Part shown: piece after piece, positions 12,121-22,352 of the stretch
How positions within the stretch are numbered: the stretch's first letter is position 1
Layout of the letters: each line of letters starts with the position of its first letter
Assembly (NCBI GenBank): GCA_027922465.2
Contig: BQMF02000007.1
Coordinates: forward strand, 620,001-684,000
Reading direction: 5' to 3'
DNA: 64,000 nt
From: Turritopsis dohrnii
Taxonomy: Eukaryota > Cnidaria > Hydrozoa > Anthoathecata > Oceaniidae
Position numbers and translations under genes: made by a program
Notes under the pieces: model-generated
The model's database searches: none
Seen by the model: the letters and a program-made list of their open reading frames with translations, nothing else
What the model was told of the DNA's origin: nothing

Positions 12121-13687
12121 CAAGAGCCAGATGGCGCAAAACGGTAGCAGCAAGTTTACTTTTCACGCAAATACTTTCGAAATTTTACTTTAAGTACTAA
12201 AAACTTCTTTACTGGATGTTTTCTAAGATATCACACTGGTGGAAAACAGGCATTAACGATAAATTCGATGAAAATGATTAATTAGTGTAAATAGGGTCTA
12301 ACCAAAAACACCAGCAACAATTTATTTAAAGACAAAAGAATTATACATGTGTGAGCTGTGTGTTTTTTTTATAAGAAATTTTTTCGTAAGAGCTTATGTA
12401 GAAAAAAAAAAGTTTGTTTATAATAATAATAATTTCTGACGAAACCAAAATTGAATTCCAACAAATAAACTGCCTTTTTGAACTAGATCTTTGAAATTTT
12501 TAATAAACAAACATAGTGTAATAGCTAACAAACCAAACGAGGTAATAAGAAATTTTGAACTAATAAGCTTTACTAACAAGAAAAGCAGCATATCAAGTAT
12601 ATATTTTCAGTTAGCGTAATGAACTAAAAGTCCCATTTTTATGTACGCCTATTTGATTAGAATTCGAATGAATTCTAATTTCGTGGATTAAGTTATAAAA
12701 TATCAGGTTATGTACTTTTAAAATAAAAGGTAATCTACTTTTAAATGTTCGATATGAAAAAGCTTCCAAATTACGAAGGCTGCGTTCCTTCATTAGAATT
12801 TACATTGCGTTTTTGATAGAGTCCCGCAGACTCTAAATCGCAGACTAATTGCCATTTCGGCCGGAGGAGGAGGAGTAGTAGTAGTAGTAGTGTAGTCCAC
12901 GGGTGTTTTAATACGGTATTCGCTTTCGCTGCTACCGTAACAAGAGCCAGTTGACGCAAAACGGTATCAGCAAATTTACTTGTCACACAAAAACTTTCGA
13001 AATGTTACTTGAAGTTCTAAAAGTTCTTTAACGGTGTTTTCTGAGATATCTCAGTCACTGGTGGAAAAAAGGCATAAAAGATAAATTTGATGAAAATGAT
13101 TAGTGTAAATAGGCTCTTATCATAAAACACCAGCAATCAATTTATCAAAAGACAAAGTGTAACATACGTTTTTTTATAAGAATTTGTTTTCATAAGAGCT
13201 TATGTAGAAAAAAAAACAGTTTGTTTATAATAATAATTTCATGAAACAAAAATTAAATTCCAACAAATAACTGCCTTATTGAACTAGATCTTTGAAAGCC
13301 TTAATACAGAAACCTAGTGTAGTGTAGCTAACGAACGAGGTAATAAGAAATTTTGAACTGATAAGCTTTACTAACAAAAAAAGCAACATATCAAGTATTT
13401 TCACAGTTAGCGTAATGAAAAATAAATGTCCCATTTTTATGTAGGTCTATTTGATTAGAATTCATTCTTTCATAGATTAAGTTACAAAATATCAGGTCAC
13501 GTCCTTTCAAACAAAACATAATCTGCTTTTAAATGTTTGACATGTAAAAGATTCCAAAATTTGCAGGTTGCGTTCCTTCATTAGAACTTACATTGCGTTA
13601 TTCGTTGAGTCTCGCTGACTCTAAATCGCAGACTAATTGCCATTTCGGCCGGAGTAGTAGGAGTCCACGGGTGTTTTAACACGGTAT
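12121..13687. repeat. Two tandem direct copies of a ~0.8-kb repeat
   Basis: Copy 1 (about 12121-12940) and copy 2 (about 12941-13687) both start CAAGAGCCAG followed by a GCGCAAAACGGTA block. Both run through matching GGTGGAAAA, ACCAGCAA and CATAAGAGCTTATG-like blocks. Both end with GCGTTCCTTCATTAGAA, a CTCTAAATCGCAGAC block, GCCATTTCGGCCGGAG and CCACGGGTGTTTTAA. Copy 1 carries a GGA/GTA microsatellite expansion (about 12863-12893) where copy 2 has only a short GTAGTAGGAG. No protein is encoded. A partial inverted copy lies at about 22500-22995 in a VPS41 intron. The element class is not determined. Confidence 0.75.
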
Positions 13688-13984
13688 ATCTAAACACGGA
13701 CAGTAAATAGTATAAAGAATGATTCTAGTCATATTATTCTAGTGGAATCTGAATGTGAAGTTAAATACCTTTTTAGTTATTTTGAAATACATTAGTAGCA
13801 AAAATGATTAGAATGCCACAACTGTAGATGACTTGACTTTCAGAAGATCTTGCCTATCTTTCTCTGTGGGTACAACTATTATGTTTGTACTTGGCTTCAC
13901 TGGTACTGCAGAAGAAGACTTTATTCTTAGTTGCAGCCTCTGTCAGTTTGTCCACCTCTCCAACAGCTCAATGTTGTCCATACC
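13688..13984. other. Spacer, nothing recognised
   Basis: No gene or element structure seen. Confidence 0.3.
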
Positions 13985-14095
13985 TTATCGGCCCTTATTA
14001 CGCCGGCCCTTTTCCAACGCCGGCCCCGTTTAGGCCGGCCCTTATTACGCCACCCCCCAAATTTGGCCTAACGCCATTTTGGGCCGCTTTTTACA
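13985..14095. repeat. GC-rich patch with CGGCCCTTATTACGCC repeats
   Basis: About 110 bases that are strikingly GC-rich against the AT-rich surroundings. The block CGGCCCTTATTACGCC recurs, separated by GGCCGGCC-type palindromes. It borders a short acidic minus-strand frame (14167-14321), so it may be part of a decayed transposon. Confidence 0.55.
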
Positions 14096-14166
14096 CCAGC
14101 TATTGTTGTCCAGGAAGGAAAGAATTCAAATTAGCAATTTTTCTCTAATTTTTACGTATCTAATCG

Positions 14167-14321
14167 ATTACAATAACATTTTCAGCACCTTCGTCGGCAA
14201 CTTCGCCATCGGATTCGACTTCAATGAAAAAGTCCGGCTCTTCCGACTGTTCTTGACTTCCTTTTTCCGGCATGGCTTCTGAAAATGTTCCTTCGACTAA
14301 CTCTTCTACGGTGAAATCTTA
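14167..14321 (-). pseudogene. Short acidic C-terminal coding remnant
   Basis: On the minus strand a 50-codon frame starts right after two in-frame stops and ends at a TAG. Its composition is coding-like and acidic (VEELVEGTF, EEPDFFIEVESDGEVADEG) with no homopolymer bias. No acceptor with a good pyrimidine tract precedes it. It may be the C-terminus of a decayed transposase or an orphan exon; I do not recognise the family. Confidence 0.3.
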
Positions 14322-14819
14322 TTAAGTTGCTTTGACAGTCTTCCAGAATTTTTTATATCTGTCAACTCTTTAATGTTCAAATTACCATAGTAGTTTTTCT
14401 TTCTTTGATCGTTTTGTCGTATAAACAAGGATTCACCTTAAACTTAACTGTCTCCCTCAATCAAAGCTAAAATGGTCGCCATATTTATCTTCCACTACGT
14501 TCACTACACTCGTAAAATTAACTTCTTCATTGAAAACAGTTTAGATAATTAATCATGGTGGATAGATGAAGTGGAATCATATATAAATGGTAAACACCTG
14601 GCATAAGGAGGTACAGCAACAACTTTGTATGTTGACGAGAAAATGAGAAACAGATGTAATCACAATTACAATACACCTTCTTTTTTAAAAGCAACAGGTA
14701 AATTTGGCTCAGCCTCAGTTATGCTTAAAAATTTTGAGAATCAAGCCTTAATCATCGATGCTTATAAAGATGCTTAGTCTGTATCCACACCTAATTACCA
14801 TAGCTATTGAGTTTCAGTC

Positions 14820-15651
14820 TAAAGGTGGGCGCAAACCGAGCAACATATTGGCTGGTTTCTTTGCCATTATCGAACAACATGAGGCCAACATTCCACATGT
14901 TCATTTATTTGTTTTTTGAAATATCTTTCATATACCAATACAGATACAGACTGGATATACGATTTAATTACAAAATACAAAATAATGATTTCTCAGAACT
15001 AAAGATTTATGTTTGCGAGCTTTTCGCTAAACGCTCGGTCGATGACCTCTTCATTGTTCAGGAAAATTGAGCGACTTCCTCTAAGACAGATATGTACTGA
15101 TTTCACCAGATGAAAACATATGTGGCGAAGGATCCACGTCACAGTGTCCGATTATTTCGCGTTTCGTTTTTCTGATACCATCTCAGCCAAACGTCTGTAG
15201 AACTTTCTACATTTGCGGCCAGCTCCACCGGTTGCAGAGAAGACAAGGGGCGTGAAGGAGCCGTGCTCAACTTCTAAGATTCGTGCATTATATTCTCGTT
15301 TCTTCTCCTTCTCGCTCATTTGTTTTTTGAGTACAAACGAAACCCTCCTTCAGATGGCGGTGCGTCAAATTCTTCGAATTCGGAAAACATTCGAATTGAA
15401 CGTTCGAAATTCCAAAGTTGGTCGAAAATGTTGGTCAACATGTTTTGCCCAGCGCAAACCGAACAACATGCGATTTCAACCTGTTTTTTACATAAATGTT
15501 AGCCAACATTTCTTCATTTTTTTTCATTTTTTTTCTTCCGCAACATGTTGGTGTTCAACGCAAACCGGACAACATGTTGGCAAACATGCTGCTCAATTGA
15601 TGTTGGTCGAAATGTTGGCCCAACATGTTGTTCGGTTTGTGCCCGCCTTTA
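14820..15651. mobile_element. Non-autonomous TIR element, ~830 bp
   Basis: The ends are imperfect inverted repeats of roughly 30 bp: TAAAGGTGGGCGCAAACCGA at the left and, reading inward from the right, TAAAGGCGGGCACAAACCGA. Both continue into a CAACAT(A/G)TTGG block. The right part contains several more CAACATGTTG-like palindromes (about 15428, 15541, 15571, 15628). No transposase frame is evident. No clear target duplication was found, so the superfamily is open. Confidence 0.65.
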
Positions 15652-16269
15652 TTTTATGCTTGTTATTACTTTTCAAACAAACCACCATTGCAATGTCTCC
15701 AATGCCCTTCTAATATTTTTTGGTTGAAAAAAAAAATACTTTTAAAACACTAAAAGCTAGAATTTGAAATGATTTTAAGAAAAATTGAAGGAAAGAAAAC
15801 TTTGCATAAGGGGGCTCAGACCCCTAAAGCCCTTGCTGGTGGTCTTGAGCAACCCCTGACCCCCCATGCTCAAAATGTTTTCTCGCTCGATTTTTTTAGC
15901 CCCCTCAATATTTTTGAAGAAATTACGGCCCTGCGATGATGCAGAACATGATCTCCCAAGAGCGACTTGGTTCAAATGTTTTGAAGTCTTCAAGCTCCGT
16001 TATGCAGTCGATATTGTTTAACATCGTACTTTGCAAATTATCAAATTTCTTGCAGCATTTTATATTTGCAAAGAGTATCACAGAGGTTTTTGACAGTTGC
16101 ACCAGTAGCTCAAATTATTCTGCTAGAATGAAGTTCATTATCTTCATCCTTATTTCTTGGTCAGGGCCGAAAGGTAGCTGATCTTTCATTTCCCCGTGTG
16201 TCTGTCAGTGTGTGTGTGTGTGTGTGTTCATAATTAGGGAACAGATCATTACAAGTTCGATTTTACTCA
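15652..16269. other. Spacer with (GT)n
   Basis: Contains a C-rich stretch on the plus strand (15805-15935) like low-copy repeat debris and a GT microsatellite at about 16209-16228. No gene recognised. Confidence 0.4.
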
Positions 16270-16396
16270 TAAAATCAGGATTGCACTTCGCACAATCCTC
16301 AATTTCATTTCGTAAAATCTCCGCCCGATCTAATGCTGGATCTCGCCCCTTTGTCGCATAAAATCTAAAGGTAATTTCAACTCCTATATTCAAAGC

Positions 16397-17171
16397 TTAT
16401 TTCAAAATAATATTTTGGAAACTTGGTTCGATCTCTTTCCTGTAAAAGTTTTGGAACGTACTCTCATTTGACCAATGTCCATGTTTTACAATTTCCTTTA
16501 ATGAAAGGCCCTTCAGTTCTGCTTTTGAAGTACAGGCTGACCGTGTAGAATAACCTGTGAAGGTGTCATCTATCCCTACTAATTTAAGCATTTGGCAAAT
16601 CCATCTCGAAATAGTCTCAGTAGACACTGCTTTGTGAGGTTTTATATGGCTCATAAGCAAAAAATCTTCACTGATGCCCCATTTTTCACGCCTCTTCATA
16701 TAGGAGTCTATTGTTCGGCAGACACACAATTTTTCATTTTCTGGAAACGCAAACAATTTCAAAGGTGAAGGTGTCGAAGAGCCTCTTCTCCATGTCTTAG
16801 TTAGAAACATACACTGCATGTAATTTACTTAGTCTACTTATCTTAAGATTCTTTATCTCAGAAGCTCTTGAAGCTGAAATTAGAGCCAATAATATCACTA
16901 ATTTTTGAGTCAGTAATTTGTCTGATAGGTCATCATTTCCAGGCATGTTCCGAATAAAACCAAGTACTGTCTCCACATCCCAGATCATACTAAGCTTGGG
17001 TAAAGGGGGTCTTTGGTTAAAAATTCCTGTCATCAAAGTTGACACCCTTGGATGTTCCCCAATAGGCTTACCACTTACAGGGTCATGGAAAGCTGATATG
17101 GCAGATCTATAACCTGCAATTGTATTAAAAGCAAGATTATCTTCAAACAGTTTGGCTAAAAAGTCAAGCAC
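16397..17171 (-). pseudogene. Tyrosine recombinase of DIRS element
   Basis: Two frame-shifted pieces. The first has an N-terminal SAM-like part (TIAGYRSAISAFHDP) and the first catalytic Arg box (LISASRASEIKNL). The second has the YSTRSACTSKAELKGLSLKEI box, GHWSNESTF and the C-terminal nucleophile region QNFYRKEI. The second catalytic box in this family is usually HxxR; here the His position is Tyr (Y-S-T-R). Together with the frame break at about 16800 this argues against activity. Confidence 0.8.
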
Positions 17172-17308
17172 TATTCTTACATCACATCGAGAAACTTGTC
17201 TTTCAGCACACCAGCTAGAAAACTTTTTCCAAGCTGACTCGTAATGACTGAGGGATTTTGGTCTTCTTGAATTTGTGATAAGTTTGGAAGCCCGTTCTGA
17301 TATTCCTT

Positions 17309-17633
17309 ATTTATTTATTTGGTATGGTTTTACGTGGCTAGCCTCACTCAGTTGCTACTGCATCTGCTTTCCAGGAGGGGCCACGGCTTAGGTTGGAGGC
17401 TCCGAAGTATTTGACACTCTCATGAGTGACACAAACCCAATCAAGGACCTGTGCTTTTCTGGATGACCTCCTGCAACGCCCGATGTATCATCTACCCAAT
17501 TTCCTTCACATGGCATGGGTCGACCCGGCGCTATGGTACATTCACTCGCGCATGGTGAATCGCCGCCAAGGGGAATTGAACCCCAATCTCCCGCATGAAA
17601 TGCGAGAGTGATAACCACTATACTACGGCGCCA
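17309..17633 (-). mobile_element. tRNA-Glu-derived SINE
   Basis: On the minus strand the head resembles tRNA-Glu: an A box TAGTATAGTGG (17615-17625), an anticodon loop with TTC, and a B box GGTTCAATTCC (17572-17582), spaced as in a pol III promoter. A unique body of about 240 bases and an (AAAT)n tail follow. A 5-bp duplication, TCCTT on the plus strand at 17304-17308 and 17634-17638, flanks it. It interrupts the DIRS element, so it is the younger insertion. The long body and A-rich tail identify it as a SINE and not a tRNA gene. Confidence 0.8.
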
Positions 17634-17874
17634 TCCTTCTGCTTCCAGATTTTTCCTGAGACAGTCCAAGCCACTAATTGGAGGGATCTTGTTTTGATTA
17701 ATGGGTGTTGCTCTCCTGATGGATTGATTGAAAGGTCTCTTGAGTGTGGAAGAAGCAGAGGGTTCTGTACAGATAGTCTCAGTAAGGTTGGGAACCATGA
17801 TTGTGTTTGCCAAGCTGGAGTTATCAGTATCATGCATGCATGATCTTGTTCCAGCTTTTTTAGTACCCTTCCTA

Positions 17875-19445
17875 TCAGACAGAATAGAGGGAATAAAATA
17901 AAGAGAGGAATTGGTTCCAGGTCATCTGCAATGCATCTTTTCTCATGCTTAGCGGATCCAATTTCCATGACACGTATCGAGGTAGTTGATGGGAGACAAA
18001 AAGATCTACAGTTGGTTTTCCTCTCATCACACAGATCCTCTCGAAGACGCTTGGTTTTAATTTCCATTCGCGAGACTCTCCGTCTGACTCCACATTCAGA
18101 GCGCTTGAGAGGTATTCTACAGTAAGTGTGATCTGATTCCTCATAATGTATCCCCATATTTCCTTGCTGATTGAAATCATTTTCATATTCTTTGTGCCCC
18201 CCATTTTTATCAAGTAATAAAGTGCCACTTTGTTGTCCATCTGAAGATGAACCGCTGTGCCTGGTTTCCGTTTCATTGTAAAGGCCAAATTAGTGCAAAT
18301 TTTGCTGCTTTGAGTTCCAGAATATTGATACGAGATTTCTTTTCCAACATTGACCATTGTCCCCCTGTTGTTTCCCCCAGACAGGCTGCCCCCCCAACCT
18401 TGTAGAGAAGCATCCGAACTTATTGTTATCTGAGCTGGAGGAACTATCAATGGCCTTCCATTGTGTGTTGCTAAGTTCTCTATCCACCAATTCAGTTCTT
18501 CCTTTGCTGCCTGGGACAGAGTTACCTTCCCATTGTATGAACCTTGAGAAATTAGAGATTGAATTTGTTGGTTTTGTAAATACCTGTACTGCAGAGGTGC
18601 AGGTAGAACTGCAATTGCTGCTGATGACAGTCTCCCTATTAATCGGCTCAACTCTCGCACTGTAGCTTTTGGTTTTTTCAATAAATTGCTGCACATTTCT
18701 TGAATCTCAGCTAGTTTCTTTTCTGGTAAAGAGACTATCATAGTTTGTGAGTATATTTCCACCCCTAAAAATTCTAAACTGGAGGTTGGAGTCAGTATTG
18801 ACTTTGGGACATTGATCAAGAACCCCAAATTCTGTAGTAGAAATATCAATGTATCTCTTCCTATTTCCAGTAGTTCTACTGTTGCTGCCAATAAGAGGAT
18901 GTCGTCGAGATATATAATGACTCTCACATTCAGTTTCCTTAACAATGAGATTGGCACTTTCATAAGTTTGGTGAATACCCAAGGAGCTGAGGATAGGCCA
19001 AAACAAAGGCATAAAAATTCGTACAAGGAACCTTCCCACTGAAATCATATGTATCTTCGAGAGCTCTGAGCTAAAGGAACTGCAAAGTCCTTGAGATCCA
19101 CTTGGACATATAATCTCTTGTTCTTAGTAGTTCCTTGAGGAGAAAAAGACCCTCCATTTTGAAATGAAGATAAGGTAAATACCTGCTCAGATTTTTTAAA
19201 TTTATGACAGGGCTTTTTTGTTGACCAGAAAGATTGAGCTTAAGTATTGGCCCTTCTCCTCCTTCACCTTTCTTATTGCCCCCTTCTGGAGCATAGCTTG
19301 TACCTCTTGATCCACCAAATCGGATTCCCTCCCTGAAAATTGGGTTTCTTTGGGTGGGGTAGTTTGTATTGGCAATGAAATAAAAGGAATTTCGTAGCTT
19401 TTCACCATATTTACTATGGCTTGGTCGTTGGTTAACCTCTGCCAA
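17875..19445 (-). pseudogene. DIRS reverse transcriptase and RNase H
   Basis: The N-terminal RT part (19445-19071) overlaps in another frame with EIPFISLPIQTTPP, VQAMLQKGAIRKV and SSIFLVNKK. The palm/thumb part (19026-17875) begins YEFLCLCFGLSSAPWVFTK and carries the catalytic box VIIYLDDILLLA. RNase H follows with ITISSDASLQGWGG and LQMDNKVALYYL. These are DIRS-class signatures and differ from the LTR-element RTs elsewhere in the window. At least two frameshifts separate the parts. Confidence 0.85.
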
Positions 19446-19805
19446 TTTTCTAGAAAGTGAGTTAGCCTCCTAGCCTGAGGCAGTGTAGAGATTTTTTGTC
19501 TGAAGAGGTTTCTTACTAGAGGACGAACCTTTTGAAGTTCCTTGGTGAATAGCAGAGGTACAACCCATCTTGATAGTCGATTTTTTTTGAAAGGAAAAAA
19601 TTGGAGTTCTTACCCTGTCCTCTTCCATGTTGTTGCCCTCGGAGGTGCTGTCCTGTTGTTGAGAATAAACCACGCCCCCTTTCTCGATGCAAACAAGGAG
19701 CTGTTACCACGGACTGGTGTTTTCTTAGTTGCAATCAGGATCTCCTTTGCCTTGTTTTTTAAATTGAGAGTTTTAATCATCAAGAGTCTTGTTATGATAA
19801 GATGA

Positions 19806-21668
19806 AAAAAAAGAGTACTCAGACAGACTCAAGAACATCAAAATTCAGTATTTTATTTCTTTTTCTTATTGTAAACATCTGTTTTTTAATATTACCATAC
19901 AATGTTTTGTTAGCCAAATGACAGCCTTTTCTTTCCCACTAACGTGGAATATACATGGTAACTCTAATCCATAACCAGCTCCCCGGTAATTTTCAGTCCT
20001 AACGGTTTTTTAATACGTCAAACAAATGTTTATTTTCTGGTCAAATTTCATTTTATGAATGATTTTTACCTAACTGGACAATAGCAGAGGGCCGAATGGG
20101 TTCCCGACTTACGAGTAGAATTTCTTCCGAGTTTCTGAACAAAATAAACGAAACCTTTCCAAGGAAGACACCTCTCTAAAATCTCTGGTCCGTAAGTGTC
20201 CGCTTTAAGGAGGTTCCACTGTATATCAATTAGGCATTTTATGATTGATTCAAAATACTGTTTTAAATACGAAATAGTCGTTAGGATTTTCTAAATTATA
20301 TTATGGTACGTTTTCTGGCATCCATGACACTACAGACCAACTCAATTATAAAACGGCAGAAATACAGATTTCTTTCAGTCTATTCAGCTTTTTAATTTAT
20401 TTTACCATTAGTAATTTTACATATCCTCCTCTTGTTTCTCTCATTCACAAAATGATGATCGCATAAATACGTCACAAGGTTTAAAAATTAATGAACAGGA
20501 TGCCTCTTCATAATCTATCATGGCGACGATCGTTTGAGCTCTTTAATTGTAAATATCTCAAGAACTAAATCAAAAGAAGCCTGAAACTTCTCACAGTTCA
20601 TCTTCAGGTAATGGTGAACAAAATAACTTGTTATCATTCGTTGCTCCTTTAAGGAAAAAAAAATATCATTAATTTTTAAAAGTGATTATTTCTGTTCTTT
20701 CGAACTTAGCCAGTGTTTTACTGCATCAGATATTCACAGCAACAACAACTTGTAATATCTCAAGAGTTAAAAAAATTTAGGTTGTTTTACATATACGTCG
20801 AGCATTACCCCCGTTTTTTGAAGAAAATTCATCGTTCTCGGTTTATTTACAAGGTGTCTTTGAAAACCGATATCTTCAACAGGATTCAATTTTTGAAATA
20901 TATTTTTATATAATTGTGATCAGGAAGGTTTTGTCTAGCATCGTGCCAAAAATCAGCTTCCCAGCTTCCGTAGGAACATGGACGTATGGTAGGAAAAAAA
21001 GCAGATTTCTTTCATCTTCATTTTTCTTCCCCATTTTTTAAACTTTTCAAAAAAAAATTGAAAATGTAATGTTCCACAAAACCATATCTTTCCAACAAGG
21101 GGTCATTTATTAAAATCGCATAATTCATTGAGATATTAACCAAAATACAAGGAGTATACAACATTTTGCTCATTCGCGAAAGTTTTTCACGCGAAAATAA
21201 ACTTTTTCTTCGATTCGTGAAATTTGTTCCGACATCTGCAAAACGCGAAACTTTATTCCGAAAATTTGCGTTTTTGTGACACGCGAAAGTTTTTGCCCGC
21301 GAAAGTAATGTGTTTTTATCGCTTTAAGAAATAATTAGTTGATGTCTCCAACAAACATCTGTATTGAAATAAGAAACATCGAGATTACAAAATAACAACC
21401 AATTCCTCGAGCGAGTATGACATCTGCTCTAATTGCTTTGGTAGAAAAAATGTTCCAAAAAGGACAAATGCAACTTCAATATACAGCAAAAAAAATCTAA
21501 TTAGTTTACATCGATCAAGTGTCCGTTTAATCTCTGAAAATTCATCCAACATATCCTTGTTCAAGGACATCCTAGTAAGCATCGCATCCATTACTTCTTC
21601 TCCACCCTTGAAACCTCGAGTGCCGTGGATTTTGAAAGTCGTTTCACGTGACGTCACAAAACTATCCA
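19806..21668. other. VPS41 downstream region with Tigger-end and cnidarian-type repeats
   Basis: Non-coding. A pogo/Tigger-like right end (GTCCGCTTTAAGGAGGTTCC followed by ACTG and TA) lies at about 20200-20224. A CGCGAAAGTTTTT-rich repeat lies at about 21170-21310. VPS41 transcription must end somewhere in the right part, but I cannot choose a poly(A) site. Confidence 0.45.
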
Positions 21669-22308
21669 TCAATTGACGATTTTCTTCCTCGATGACGTCG
21701 ATTTTCGTGACGCACAAATCGGACAAAAGGGATCCTGAAAGTGCGGGTGAGAAGAAAAAGTAATTGTTTTTCGTTCTGAGAAACGACGTCAACTGACAAG
21801 CCTGAAACATCTAAGGCTTAGTGCACATTGTGCGATGAACACTCGTCGTTTTCTTTTTGATTCGATAATTTCTAGACCGTCATGTATCGGAAACGTTAAG
21901 CAATGAAATTTAAACTGGTTAAAAAAACCCGGTCCGTCCAAGCGATGAGTGAATATTAAGCTTAAAGGAGAACGTTTGACATCCTATGTGAATCATAAGG
22001 GATGGAATTTTACACTTTTAGGTGCCATGTGGAATAAGTCGAAATATTTAACTATTCTTTAATACAAAAACCATTATGAAAATAGGATGCTTTATCCAGC
22101 AGCTACGGTTCTCAGGAACCGGACCCGAATTTCTGTTTAAACACTGTGTTTTCACCTTTTCAATGCATGCAACCTCGTTTCAGTGCATGCAACCTCGTTT
22201 GTATGTTAAATGACAAAAGATAATTACTTAGAAACAGTCAGTTCTCGGTGAAACAATAAACTACATGAAAACGAAGATGGATGTACATAAAAGTGCTTTG
22301 ATCGATCT

Positions 22309-22352
<44 letters not shown>

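Larger units (their letters stand above)
16270..19805 (-). mobile_element. Decayed DIRS-type retrotransposon
   Basis: Reading leftward on the minus strand: a Gag-like remnant (about 19805-19450), reverse transcriptase and RNase H (19445-17875), then a tyrosine recombinase (17171-16397) in place of an integrase, which defines the DIRS order. A tRNA-derived SINE sits between the RNase H and recombinase parts. Multiple frame breaks show it is dead. The split direct or inverted terminal repeats typical of the class were not delimited. Confidence 0.8.

Noticed and set aside
12121..13687. The two direct repeats as LTRs of a retrotransposon
   Set aside because: They abut each other with no internal region, lack clear TG...CA ends and show no PBS.
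17560..17633. A genuine tRNA-Glu gene
   Set aside because: Only the head is tRNA-like and the acceptor stem is imperfect. A body, (AAAT)n tail and target duplication show that it is a SINE.
21385..21810. 141-codon minus-strand open frame that looks like a small gene
   Set aside because: In another frame the same DNA gives the VPS41 terminal exon (CPIC ... KKIVN stop) right after a TTTCAG acceptor and in phase with the RING-H2 exon. The long frame is a shadow.
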